This document shows, piece by piece, positions 7,389 to 16,284 of a DNA stretch of 64,000 bases. The position numbers and the translations under genes were made by a program. The stretch is taken from contig NZ_CP118225.1 of the NCBI RefSeq assembly GCF_028768465.1, positions 6,615,001 to 6,679,000 of the forward strand, in the 5' to 3' direction. The DNA comes from Rhodopirellula sp. P2 (GTDB taxonomy: Bacteria; Planctomycetota; Planctomycetia; Pirellulales; Pirellulaceae). The notes beneath the pieces were generated by a model. It searched no databases. It was not told the origin of the DNA and was given only the letters and a program-made list of their open reading frames with translations. Position 1 is the first letter of the stretch, and each line of letters starts with the position of its first letter.

Positions 7389-9374
7389 TCACTCGATCGG
7401 GCGAAGGTTCAATGAACCGATGTGGATGCCGCCTGGTTCGTCGTAGCCAAAGATGCCGCTGACGCTGAAGTACTTTTCCAAGTCTTCCCATTTGGGCCAG
7501 TCATTCCGCCGCATCAAGTCGGCCACACGCCCCGCAATGGGATTGTCCCCGCCCCGGTTTTGAATCGACTGAGCGGTCTCTTCCGAGTTAGCCATTTCGT
7601 ACAGGATGCGGTACGACTCAGCATCACGATTGAACTGAAACAGAAACGGCGTTTCGCCTTCGAGTTTGGCTCCCAGTTCGCTGGTCAACAGCACGTAGTC
7701 TTCATCGTCGGCCAAGCGATCGATTTCGCCGGCCTCGGCACGGAGCATTTGCGTGACAATTTCACGACTGTCACAAAACAGCAACCAATCGCCGAGCAAC
7801 ATGACGCTGTTTTCGGGAACACGAATTCCAGCCCGATCCATCGTGGATTTCTCGGAGAAGTAAACCGTTTTGCCTCGAATGACTTCCGGTGTCATTCGTT
7901 GCGGCGGCACTTTGGCTTTGACCTTTTCCAGCAACTTGTCGGCCTCCTTGGCGTCCTTGACCTCGATCGCGATTGCGCGTGCCATGGAGTTCCAGTTGGC
8001 AGGCAACTGATAACGCTGGATGGTGACGACGCGGCCGGTCATCAATGGGAACACCTCTTCGGTGAGCGACACATCAAATCGTTCTTTGGCCGGCTTCTCC
8101 AAGTTCTTTTCAAAATTGCCTTCGCCCGCAAAACGGTTGACGATTTTGCCCATGTTCTTGAACGCTGTTTCGACATCCCACCCCACGCAGGTGAAGCTGG
8201 CCGCGTCGGCGGGAACCCAAACCGGCGGCGAGACCTCGATGTCCTCGGGACGCAGCACGCCGAAGAATCCATCACGAGGAGGATCGATCAACACATGCAT
8301 GTGTCCAACTGATTCAATGATTTCACCCCCGCGAAAAACACTGCCGCCGATCCCGCGAATTTTCTCGATGCCGAGGTCCTGGACAATCGGCGCGATGAAG
8401 AACGCCGAACCACTTCGGGCAATGATTCGTTTCGCGATGCCATAAGGATTGACGAAGAAGGTGATCTGCGGGATCTCTGCTTCCGCACCGATCGACCGAC
8501 TCATGACCGCGACGAAGTCCGCGTTTTGGGCCAGCGTTTCGGTTTCGGGAGACGAGGTGGTGGTAGAGCGTCGCGAGCGTCCGGACGATTGGCTGGTGTC
8601 ACGTTGTTCGTCGTTCAGTTTCTTGGCAATGGATTGAGCGATCGTTCGCCCCAGTCCGATGACATAGAAGCCGTCTTGTTCGAACCATTCGATGACGTCG
8701 CCATTGCCACGCTGGCGAACCAAACGTGTCAGTTCGATCGAACCGATCTGTTCGTTCTGGACGATGAAACGATTCTTTTCAGCCAGCTCCATCAAACGCC
8801 CAACCAGTGTTTCCATCGCTTGGTTGTTTGGCCCGGCATCGATCATGATCGCCACCGCGAAGGAATTCTGCTGGCGGCGTTTGGCTCTCAAGCGGCGAGC
8901 GATTGCGTCATCGTCTTCTTCCTCCTCGGCCTTCTGTTCGTCCGTTTTCTCTTCCGGAGGCGGGCCCTCGAGCAGTGCGATTGCGAGCTGGCCTTGCGGC
9001 AGTGACCGGAGCTCGTCGAGCGTCAGCCCCATTTCCTTGCCGGGTTGATCGAACAGATCGCTCAGGATTTGGTAGATGTCCGAGACGAAGGGACGCATTT
9101 TGGGGTCTTCCAACATTTTCCCCAGCGAGGATTCACCCCAGTCAGCGCGAATGTCATTGACATTGTCGACTCGCAAGTAGGCCAACGTTCCCGAAGGAAG
9201 CAGCCGGGGGGCCGGAACGGTGGTCCGAGTGTCTGCGGTCGCCGAGCTTTGCGCGGAGGCTTCGGGTGCCATGCCGATCGAGACCAGAACGCAGGCGGCT
9301 GCCGTTATCAACGTTACAACTGGAAACTTCCGTGCGAATGAGCGACTGAAAGACAAGGATCGAGGAGGAATCAT
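7389..9374 (-). CDS. Large secreted protein of unknown function
   Basis: A 661-residue protein with an N-terminal signal peptide (hydrophobic 17-34, cleavage likely after ASA near residue 41). The mature part starts with a segment reading LPSGTLAYLRVDNVNDI. A very acidic E/D stretch lies at about 142-155, followed by basic RRLRAKRR, and a Ser/Thr-rich linker lies at about 265-280. The rest looks like an alpha/beta extracellular protein. I recognise no catalytic motif. The start is the ATG at 9374, preceded on its strand by the divergent promoter region shared with the BON-like gene. Periplasmic or paryphoplasmic location is inferred from the signal peptide. Confidence 0.82.
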   Translation of the reverse strand: MIPPRSLSFSRSFARKFPVVTLITAAACVLVSIGMAPEASAQSSATADTRTTVPAPRLLPSGTLAYLRVDNVNDIRADWGESSLGKMLEDPKMRPFVSDIYQILSDLFDQPGKEMGLTLDELRSLPQGQLAIALLEGPPPEEKTDEQKAEEEEDDDAIARRLRAKRRQQNSFAVAIMIDAGPNNQAMETLVGRLMELAEKNRFIVQNEQIGSIELTRLVRQRGNGDVIEWFEQDGFYVIGLGRTIAQSIAKKLNDEQRDTSQSSGRSRRSTTTSSPETETLAQNADFVAVMSRSIGAEAEIPQITFFVNPYGIAKRIIARSGSAFFIAPIVQDLGIEKIRGIGGSVFRGGEIIESVGHMHVLIDPPRDGFFGVLRPEDIEVSPPVWVPADAASFTCVGWDVETAFKNMGKIVNRFAGEGNFEKNLEKPAKERFDVSLTEEVFPLMTGRVVTIQRYQLPANWNSMARAIAIEVKDAKEADKLLEKVKAKVPPQRMTPEVIRGKTVYFSEKSTMDRAGIRVPENSVMLLGDWLLFCDSREIVTQMLRAEAGEIDRLADDEDYVLLTSELGAKLEGETPFLFQFNRDAESYRILYEMANSEETAQSIQNRGGDNPIAGRVADLMRRNDWPKWEDLEKYFSVSGIFGYDEPGGIHIGSLNLRPIE

Positions 9375-9468
9375 TTTGGACGAGCTCGTGGGGGCTAGCT
9401 ACAATCAGAGAAGGAGTGTCACTCCCTCAATCGTATCCGAAACCCAACGTCCACCGAGCGATAGTCGC

Positions 9469-10140
9469 ATGAAACGAACGTCTCAAATTGTAGCGTGCCT
9501 GGCCGCGTCCACTCTCTGGATCGCCATGGGATCGTCGGCGATCGCTCAGCAGGGTGGAACAGGAACCGGCACGGGCGGACAAGCAGAAGGGACTATCAGC
9601 CAAGGCTTGGATCCTGACGCGGTCTTCAGTGAAGGCATCCAGCGAGGCGGAGCAGTGGGTGCCAACACCGCATCGCCCGTCGGTGCGGCCACGGTGTCCC
9701 AAGCCGGCGGAGGAGGCGGTGGCGGCACGGGAGGCGGAGCGTTCGGCGGCGGATTTGGTGGTGGCGGTGGCCTCGGAGCGGCCTTTGGCAGCCTGTTTGG
9801 CGGCGGCAATGCAGGCCGCGGCAACACGTCCTCCCCAGCGATTCGAACTCGACTTCGCAGCGCCGTGGAAGTCGCACCACTTCAATCCGGTCGTGTGCAG
9901 CAGTCCGCCTCATCGCGTCTGCGCGGCACCTCGAATCTGACCACCATCAACGGCAACTTGCCCGGCCGTATGAATTCTCAATCCTCGCGTTATGATGGCG
10001 TGAACGTTCAGATCCAAGATCGCACAGTCACGCTGAGCGGCATGGTTCGCAACGAATCCGACCGCCGAATGACCGAATTGCTGATGCGTTTGGAACCCGG
10101 CGTCTCGCGGATCGACAACCAAATCAGCGTCCAACCCTGA
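9469..10140 (+). CDS. Secreted glycine-rich protein with a C-terminal BON-like domain
   Basis: A 223-residue protein with a signal peptide (MKRTSQIVACLAASTLWIAM, cleavage after AIA). Residues about 78-122 are almost pure Gly with Phe/Ala, a flexible or self-associating stretch. The last 45 residues (from VNVQIQDRTVTLSGMV to ISVQP) match the BON fold pattern: a strand with a DRTVTLSG turn, then a helix with SDRRMTELLMRLEPGV. BON domains bind phospholipid or other surfaces in envelope proteins. The start is the ATG at 9469; the open frame runs further upstream but without a better start. It is divergent from the secreted protein at 7389-9374. Confidence 0.75.
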   Translation: MKRTSQIVACLAASTLWIAMGSSAIAQQGGTGTGTGGQAEGTISQGLDPDAVFSEGIQRGGAVGANTASPVGAATVSQAGGGGGGGTGGGAFGGGFGGGGGLGAAFGSLFGGGNAGRGNTSSPAIRTRLRSAVEVAPLQSGRVQQSASSRLRGTSNLTTINGNLPGRMNSQSSRYDGVNVQIQDRTVTLSGMVRNESDRRMTELLMRLEPGVSRIDNQISVQP

Positions 10141-10268
10141 CGCTGCCGTTGGACGTTGGTTGGCCATGATTTCCGTTTGCATTCCAGGCCAACGAAGCGT
10201 CTGATAGGGAAGTCACGCCGGATCAAAATCACACCGCCGCTTTCCTCTTTTCAATTTGTTTGACTCCG

Positions 10269-11366
10269 ATGGTCTCATTGCCGCTCGTCACGACCTCTGA
10301 TTCGGAGTCCGCCGGCCCCCGTAAAAAGCACTTGCTGAACTGGTCGCTCGATCAGCTCAAAGAATGGTTGCAAGAGCAGGGCCAAAAGCCCTTCCGCGCC
10401 AAACAAATTCGGCGTTGGCTGTTTTCCGGACGAGCCACCGCGTTCGAAGAAATGACGGACTTGCCGGCCAAGCTGCGAGCTCAGCTGGAAGAGCACTTTG
10501 CGATCTTCAACGCGACCGAAGCGCTCGTCTCGAAGTCCAAGGACGGCACGGAGAAAATCCTGATCCGATTGGTCGACGGGGGCGAAGTCGAATGCGTGTT
10601 GTTGCGGGACGGTCCGCGACGCAGCATTTGCGTCAGCAGCCAAGTCGGCTGTGCGATGGGCTGCGTGTTCTGCGCCAGTGGACTGGATGGCGTGGATCGC
10701 AATCTGACCGGCGGCGAAATCCTGGAACAAATGCTGCGACTGCAGCAACGCCTGCCCGCCACCGAACGGCTCAGCCACATCGTGATGATGGGCATGGGCG
10801 AACCGCTGGCCAATTTGCCAGGTGTGTTGGCCGCTCTCGACGTCGCTCGCAATGAAGATGGGCTGGGCATCAGCCCGCGACGCATCACGATCAGCACGGT
10901 GGGATTGCCACCGGCGATCGACAAACTGGCTGCAACCGGGATCCCGTACAACCTGGCCGTCTCGCTGCACGCCCCCAACGATGAACTGCGAAGTGAGCTG
11001 GTCCCGATCAATCGCAAGATTGGAATTGAACCCGTCTTGGAAGCCGCGGATCGATACTTCCACTCCTCGGGTCGGCGTTTGACGTTCGAATACGTGTTGC
11101 TGGGCGGGATCAACGACGGCGACGAACACGCGCGTCAACTGAGCCAAATTCTGCGCGGCCGCAGCGTGATGATGAACGTGATCCCCTACAACCCCGTTGC
11201 GGGTTTGCCCTATCGAACGCCCAGCGGGGCCGCGATCGCGCGTTTCCGAGCGATCTTGGAATCCGCGGGGGTGAACGTGAATTTTCGGCAACGCAAAGGC
11301 GACGAAATCAACGCCGCATGCGGCCAACTGCGTCGGAACCGCGGCGCCCAGAAAGCCGCGAAGTAG
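10269..11366 (+). CDS. rlmN: Dual-specificity 23S rRNA/tRNA adenine C2-methyltransferase
   Basis: A radical-SAM enzyme that methylates A2503 of 23S rRNA and A37 of some tRNAs. The length of 365 residues is normal for the family. The SAM/[4Fe-4S] motif is C128-AMG-C132-VF-C135. The two functional cysteines are in place: one in GEVECVLL (C109) and the methyl-carrying one in NAACGQLR (C351). MGMGEPLAN and the YNLAVSLHAPND segment are family signatures. A TTG at 10260 would add three residues; the ATG at 10269 is preferred. It stands alone between a secreted-protein gene and a repeat region. Confidence 0.96.
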   Translation: MVSLPLVTTSDSESAGPRKKHLLNWSLDQLKEWLQEQGQKPFRAKQIRRWLFSGRATAFEEMTDLPAKLRAQLEEHFAIFNATEALVSKSKDGTEKILIRLVDGGEVECVLLRDGPRRSICVSSQVGCAMGCVFCASGLDGVDRNLTGGEILEQMLRLQQRLPATERLSHIVMMGMGEPLANLPGVLAALDVARNEDGLGISPRRITISTVGLPPAIDKLAATGIPYNLAVSLHAPNDELRSELVPINRKIGIEPVLEAADRYFHSSGRRLTFEYVLLGGINDGDEHARQLSQILRGRSVMMNVIPYNPVAGLPYRTPSGAAIARFRAILESAGVNVNFRQRKGDEINAACGQLRRNRGAQKAAK

Positions 11367-11483
11367 CATTGAGCGGGAGTGGATCATCGCCCGACGCGTT
11401 CGTCTTCCAGTTTCAGTTCGCAGTTCAATTGTTGACCATCACGCAACTTCCCCCCGATTCCAAAGGGCGTGCAGTTGATCGAG

Positions 11484-11503
11484 CCCGCGTTTTGGCGGGT
11501 TTC
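11484..11503 (+). terminator. Possible rlmN terminator
   Basis: Stem cccgc (11484-11488) and gcggg (11495-11499) with a six-base loop, followed by tttctgcattt. It lies 118 bases after the rlmN stop. The stem is short and the T run is weak. Confidence 0.4.
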
Positions 11504-11993
11504 TGCATTTGAGAACCTCTCCCGAAACGAAGTTTGGGGAGAGCGATATACTAGGTCGAGCGACGCCGTTCAGGCGGACGCGAGGGTGAGGGCTGGGCAT
11601 CGGAAGCGGCGCGGATTGCCGTCCCCCGGAAATCTCGCTGAACGCTCGTTTTCCGACCCCTCCCGTTTTCGAGGTCGTGCACTTTTATTTCAGCCTCCCT
11701 TTGGGAGGGTCGGCCCGTTTCGGGCCGGGGAGGGTTACGCGCTGGTGCCGATGCTCGACCCTCCCCTCGCTTCGCTCGACCCTCCCAGGGGGAGGGTGAT
11801 GATAAACGCTTGGCAAGCACAGCATTTAAAAACTGCACGACCTCTTCGTCGGGCGGGGATCTTGAGCGACAAGTTGTGGAGGTTGGCCAGCGAATTCTCG
11901 CAATTGTGTTGACCCCTGTGGGCTGAATCGACTATTCCACGACCTTGGCGATGAACGCATCGCCATTTGTGTGTCAGTCATTCAATTCCAGGG
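11504..11993. repeat. Gene-free region with a GGGAGGGT-type repeat block
   Basis: About 490 bases without a supported gene. At 11515 starts cctctcccgaaacgaagt with ttggggagag, a hairpin element seen again at 12651. From about 11690 to 11800 lie paired cctccctttgggagggtcgg and ccctcccagggggagggtga units with gcttcgctcg between them. This is the inverse of the block at 15726-15860. The remainder to 11993 shows nothing further. Confidence 0.7.
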
Positions 11994-12632
11994 ATGGAAA
12001 ATATGTCCGTTTCAGTCATGCGGATCTTGGGTCGTTTTGCTCTTGGTTTCTCGGTCGCAGCCGCAACGCTTTCCATGACCGGTTGTGGTTCGTCCACCCC
12101 CGAATCAGTCGCCTCCCAATCCAGCACTGCCTCCCCAACCACCGCTGCTTCTGCGGACGAAGCTGAATCGGTTGTCGGTCAGTTTCTCGACCGAATTCGC
12201 CGTGGTGGCGCCGAAAACACCGCCATGACGCTGCTGACCAAGCGTGCTCAGTCGGAATTGGCTCGGATTGGACACGTCGTCCAACCGCTCGGTTCACCTG
12301 ACGCAGAAGTCACGATCACCCGCAGCGAAGAAGTCGGGATGGAACACCTTCCCGAAGGCCAGAAGTACCCCACGCGTTTGGTTCACTGCGTGTGGAGCGA
12401 GCCTTCCCAAGCCGATGGAACCAAACAAGAATTCCAAATTGTCCTGCCCGTCGTTCAACAAAGTGAAGGCTGGAGAATTTCGGGAATGGTCCTGGGGATC
12501 GCAACCGGCGAACCCGAGCTGATCTTGGACTTCGAAAACGGAGACGAAATGGCTCGCATCCTGAACGCTCAGGAACAAACCCAAACCGCCGCGGCCCCCG
12601 CTGCAACCGCCACCGAATCGATGCAGCGATAG
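11994..12632 (+). CDS. Predicted lipoprotein of unknown function
   Basis: A protein of about 212 residues. The N-terminus is a lipoprotein signal: basic start, hydrophobic FALGFSVAAATLSM, then the lipobox MTGC with Cys near residue 31. A Ser/Thr/Ala-rich linker follows, then a compact domain (about 55-190) that includes VVGQFLDRIRRGGAENTAM and ending in an Ala/Gln-rich tail. The domain resembles the small alpha/beta folds of SnoaL/NTF2-like type by pattern only. ATGs at 11994 and 12003 are both possible; both leave the lipobox intact. No operon partner. Confidence 0.75.
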   Translation: MENMSVSVMRILGRFALGFSVAAATLSMTGCGSSTPESVASQSSTASPTTAASADEAESVVGQFLDRIRRGGAENTAMTLLTKRAQSELARIGHVVQPLGSPDAEVTITRSEEVGMEHLPEGQKYPTRLVHCVWSEPSQADGTKQEFQIVLPVVQQSEGWRISGMVLGIATGEPELILDFENGDEMARILNAQEQTQTAAAPAATATESMQR

Positions 12633-12639
12633 TTCGTCC

Positions 12640-13360
12640 ATTTGCGTCCACCTCTCCCGAAACGAAGTTTGGGGAGAAGTGGAGCGAAGCGAGGGGAGCG
12701 GCTCCGCATTGGATCCAGCGCGTAACCCGCCCCGGCCCGAAGCGGTCCGACCCTCCCAAGAGGAGGGTGAAGGAAAACTGCACGACCTCCTTCGTCGGGC
12801 AGGGTTCTGACGGCGTCACTGGCACGGCAGTTAAGAACCGCAGGACCTCTGAATCCCGGGTGTCCCGCGAGACGTCTTTGGTTGGGAACGCCCTGTGGAA
12901 AATCCTCCGCCACGAAATCCGGCCTGAGGAAGATTCCACGCCATCTCTGAGTCTTGGCATTGTCCTCGGCAACCGGCTTCTAAGATGCCAGTCGCCCAGG
13001 CAAGCTCGCATTTCCCCGTGAAAACGCGAATCTGCGGGGCAGTCGACTGAATTCGCCCGGAAACCGTCGCCCCAATTTCGAGGGGCGAGCCTGGACCAGG
13101 ACTCCGAGTGGACGGCTCAAACCCACTCAGCAGAAGGAGTTTAGGTGCTTTGGGCAATTGACAACATTTACTAGCGAGCTACCGTAACGCAAAGTCACTG
13201 CAAGCGGTAATGTCACCGCACCTCCCCCCAAACCCCCTCTCATGGGCAAATTAGGGACGGAGTGTAAACGCAATTGATCAGGGTGACCGGATGCCACCTC
13301 AATTCAAGCGTGCGAACACGGATCGCACCGAAACCTCCGAACTTAACTCTGGAGAAACAC
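12640..13360. repeat. Repeat block followed by a featureless upstream region
   Basis: 12651-12790 is a second copy of the GGGAGGGT-type block (cctctcccgaaacgaagt, then gcgaagcgagggg, ccggcccgaagcgg and ccctcccaagaggagggt). From 12790 to 13340 I see no gene. The last 20 bases hold the strong ribosome-binding site tctggagaaac of the Cys-rich protein gene. Confidence 0.65.
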
Positions 13361-14086
13361 ATGAATCGGAATTTGGTGAAGGGTACCGCCGTCGTCGCAC
13401 TGATGTTGGGTGCGTCGTTGGCTTTCAGTAGCAATGCAAGTGCTTTCAAGTTCTTGCACTCCAACCAATGCTGCAACTCAGGCGGCTTGTTCAGCGGTTT
13501 GAAGGCACACAAGTGTGGCGGCGGATTGCTGGCCAAACTGAAGTCGAAGAAATGCTGTGCACCTGAGCCTTGCTGCGAGCCAGCTCCAGCACCTTGCTGC
13601 GAACCAGCTCCAGCACCATGCTGCGAACCAGCTCCTGCACCGTGCTGCGAAGCAGCACCTGCACCAGCACCTTGCTGTGGCACACCTGCACCTGTTGTCG
13701 AAGCAGCTCCTTGCTGCGGTGGCTCAGTTGCTCCTGTGATGGAAGGTTCCGTCATTCAAAGCAGCGAAGGCTTTGAATTGGCTCCAGGCGAAACTTTGGT
13801 TCCTGGTAGCGTCGTCAACGGCGAAGCTGCGGCAGCAACCGAAGAAGCTGCACCGGCTGCTCCCGTCGCTGACGAAGCAACGGACGCGACTCCTGCCGAA
13901 GAAGCTGCCCCACCAGCACCTGCTGCTGAGGAAGCTCCTGCTGCTCCAGCCGCTGAAGAAGCCGCTCCAGCCGCTGAAGAAGCTGCTCCTGCCGCACCTG
14001 CTGCAGAAGAAGTCAAAAGCAGCAGCGACCAAGCTCAAGAAGCTGCTCCTCCAGTGCCACAACCCGATGCCAACACCGACATCTAG
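13361..14086 (+). CDS. Secreted Cys-Cys repeat protein with Pro/Ala/Glu tail
   Basis: A 241-residue protein. The signal peptide ends at about SSNASA (residues 1-28). The Cys-rich part follows (about 36-125): CC pairs spaced by a repeated CCEPAPAP unit (four near-copies at about 69-96), plus further CC and CGG pairs. The C-terminal 100 residues are low-complexity EEAAPAAPAAEE and probably unstructured. CC pairs at regular spacing suggest disulfide cross-linking or metal binding in an envelope structure; the function is unknown. Expression is probably strong: a good ribosome-binding site (ctggagaaac) lies before the ATG and a strong terminator 47 bases after the stop. Confidence 0.85.
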   Translation: MNRNLVKGTAVVALMLGASLAFSSNASAFKFLHSNQCCNSGGLFSGLKAHKCGGGLLAKLKSKKCCAPEPCCEPAPAPCCEPAPAPCCEPAPAPCCEAAPAPAPCCGTPAPVVEAAPCCGGSVAPVMEGSVIQSSEGFELAPGETLVPGSVVNGEAAAATEEAAPAAPVADEATDATPAEEAAPPAPAAEEAPAAPAAEEAAPAAEEAAPAAPAAEEVKSSSDQAQEAAPPVPQPDANTDI

Positions 14087-14132
14087 TCCGTGCTGATTGA
14101 GTTTCGACTCCATCCATCGAGAATGAAATTCG

Positions 14133-14168
14133 AAACCCCGCCTGTGTTCTCACAGGCGGGGTTTTGTT
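14133..14168 (+). terminator. Strong intrinsic terminator of the Cys-Cys repeat gene
   Basis: Perfect 14-base stem (aaaccccgcctgtg / cacaggcggggttt) around the loop ttct, followed by tttgtttggtt. The stem spans about 14133-14164. Confidence 0.9.
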
Positions 14169-14224
14169 TGGTTGTCGTGGGTTGGTTGTGGCGGAACGCT
14201 GGCTTGGAACGCGAACGGGCCCAG

Positions 14225-14350
14225 GTACCGCTGGACGGCGTCTGGGTATCGCCCCGGATGGGGCCGTCCTGGGAATTGGGGGCGTCCCTCGCTCACCGGC
14301 TTGTTGATTCACTCGATTTCACAACCCGACGCGTGAACGAAGGACCCACA
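14225..14350. repeat. TRRVSEG-type repeat fragment
   Basis: Contains cgccccggatggggccgtcc at about 14250, gcgtccctcgctcacc at about 14282 and cccgacgcgtgaacgaagga at 14325. These are the same modules as at 6998-7146, 42236-42385 and 62036-62185, but diverged and partly rearranged. Confidence 0.7.
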
Positions 14351-14410
14351 GGCTCGTTGCAATGTCACGCGATCCCTCGCTAAGCAGGCACGCAGGATTG
14401 ATTGGGTTTC

Positions 14411-14835
14411 ACCTTGTGAGCCGTTTGGGCGTTCGCCCTGGACTGTCAAAAGGTTGGTATTGACACGGAAAATGCGACGTTGATTTTTATTCTGTCCTAC
14501 GCCCCAACGGGGCAGCTCTAAGATAGCCCCAGGCATCGCCTGGGGTTTCGTTACGGAGATTCCGACACCAGCCCCAACGGGGCGGCCCTAAGAAAGACTC
14601 CCCAAAACCCGCTAGGACCGCCCCCGTTGGGGCTTTGTAATCTTGGTCCCGCCACAACCCAGGGCGTTGCCCTGGGCTGGCATAGGGCTGCCCCGTTGGG
14701 GCGAAGTCGAGGAACGAAACCTGCGCAGTCCAAAGCGGTGGCAATACCAACCTTTTGACAGCCCAGCGTTAGCCCGGTTTTGCGTGGGAACCGTGGCAAA
14801 CGCCAAACGGCTCACATACCCGATGACACCTGCTT
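14411..14835. repeat. Nested palindromic element: GAGCCGTTTGG element carrying a 319-bp insert
   Basis: The outer element starts tgtgagccgtttgggcgttc (about 14415) and ends with the inverted ccaaacggctcac (about 14806-14818) and gatgacacctgctt. Inside it, 14443-14462 (ctgtcaaaaggttggtattg) and 14742-14761 are perfect 20-base inverted repeats bounding 319 bases. The insert itself is a set of hairpins with gccccaacggggc and cccaggcatcgcctggg motifs. A related outer element without the insert lies at 25046-25150. No coding capacity is supported, so it would be a non-autonomous element. Confidence 0.75.
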
Positions 14836-14913
14836 AACGCTTCGAGTTAGGATTCAATCAACAGGCCGTCAGGTGTCGGGTTGTGATTGACGGCCTCAGC
14901 GTTCGACGTGAAA

Positions 14914-15579
14914 TCAGTCTTCGTCGTCTTCGAACACGTCGTCCGCACCGGGAGTCTTGGGATCCTCGGGGGCTCGCTTGCGAAGCTTTCGTTGCAACGA
15001 CCGACGGTGGATGCCGAGCCTGCGAGCGGCTTCGGAGATGTTGTTGCCGCAATCAGACAGCACCCGGTGAATGTGTTCCCACTCGTTCCGAGCCAGCGAC
15101 GGTGCCGGGAACGCCAGCCCGCCTTCGGGAACGTTTTGCCCTGCACCGCGAATGAAGGCGGACAAGATGTCGTCCGTGTCAGCGGGTTTGCTCAAGAAGT
15201 TGACCGCACCGGCACGCACCGCATCGATCGAGGCGGGAATGCTGCCAAACCCGGACAGCATCAGGACGCGGCAATCCGGTTTGATCTCCAGCACGCGGCG
15301 CAACAGATCCAAGCCACTGCGACCTGGCATTCGCAAATCGAGCACCGCCAAATCGGTTGGTGATTGGCTGAACACGGCCACGGCTTCGTCGTAGTTGCCC
15401 GCCGTTGTGACGCGAAAACCACGGCTTTGCATGGCCACCGCCATCCGTTCGCGAAGCACGACGGTGTCGTCCACCAGCAAGATGCTTTCTGCCCCCACGG
15501 TTTCGGAGGTGCACACCTCGGATGGACTGGAATAGGGCAGCACACCGTCGTTGCCGCTGTTCGAATCAGAGAAACTCAT
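14914..15579 (-). CDS. regA: RegA/PrrA/ActR-type response regulator
   Basis: A 221-residue regulator. The receiver domain (about 31-145) has acidic D37-D38, phospho-acceptor D81 (AVLDLRMPG) and K131. A Pro-rich hinge follows, then a Fis-type helix-turn-helix at about 179-201 (SEAARRLGIHRRSLQRKLRK), the short DNA-binding domain typical of RegA. The C-terminus is acidic and about 35 residues extend the N-terminus relative to classical RegA (about 184). Its presumed kinase is the RegB-like gene upstream on the same strand, 705 bases away across repeats. RegA homologues control redox-dependent genes; the targets here are unknown. Confidence 0.85.
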   Translation of the reverse strand: MSFSDSNSGNDGVLPYSSPSEVCTSETVGAESILLVDDTVVLRERMAVAMQSRGFRVTTAGNYDEAVAVFSQSPTDLAVLDLRMPGRSGLDLLRRVLEIKPDCRVLMLSGFGSIPASIDAVRAGAVNFLSKPADTDDILSAFIRGAGQNVPEGGLAFPAPSLARNEWEHIHRVLSDCGNNISEAARRLGIHRRSLQRKLRKRAPEDPKTPGADDVFEDDED

Positions 15580-16284
15580 CGTTGCACCAGTGCATCAGTC
15601 GGTGGGAGTACGGGCGTTCCAGTATAGCAGTCCAAGGAAACGATTCAGCCCCACGGTCGGTGTGGATTTCGTCAGTCACCAGACCACAAAAGCCCACACA
15701 TTCGCCCCTCCGGTCGCCCCGTTTATCATCACCCTCCCCCTGGGAGGGTCGAGCGAAGCGAGGGGAGGGTCGAGCATGGGAACCAGCTCGTAACCCTCCC
15801 CGGCCCGAAGCGGGCCGACCCTCCCAAAGGGAGGGTGAAATAAAACGGCACGACTTCCAGAGCGAGGCTGAAGCACGAGGCGCCAACCGAGTCAAACGTT
15901 TTTCTGCAATGCTTGCGTGGTTGCTGGAAGGGTTCGAGCAGTGCGACGCGCCGGTTTGGAGTGGAATCGGGTGCGATGTGGCTTGGTGGCGGAGAGTTGC
16001 TCAATGGAACAGTTGAGGACAACGGTTCGACTCGAGTGTCAACATGCGTTTCGGCCGGGGTAGTGGGCAGATCGCTCGGGTGTTGGCATGCGGAGCACGG
16101 TGGGACTTCGATTGAAAAAGTCAAATTGACAATTTGAAATTGGAAAAATCCGGAGGGGAAGCCCGCAGAGAGTCAGGGCAAACGGCAACTCACTTTGCAG
16201 TTTGCAATTGAACTTTTTCAATGCCCCCACACTTTGCTCGATCCTCCCGGAGCGTGGCAGAAGGAAAGCCGCACGACCTCTGAA
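15580..16284. repeat. Repeat-filled gap between the regA-like and regB-like genes
   Basis: Holds a GGGAGGGT-type block at 15726-15860 (inverse of the one at 11690-11800), one 22-bp hairpin copy at 16007-16028, and at about 16108-16142 the motif gattgaaaaagtcaaattga with caatttgaaattg. The last is the inverse of segments at about 48055 and 48555. No gene is supported. Confidence 0.75.

Noticed and set aside
13756-14113. Minus-strand frames antisense to the Cys-rich protein tail
   Set aside because: Low-complexity complement of the E/A/P tail on the opposite strand; no start or domain.
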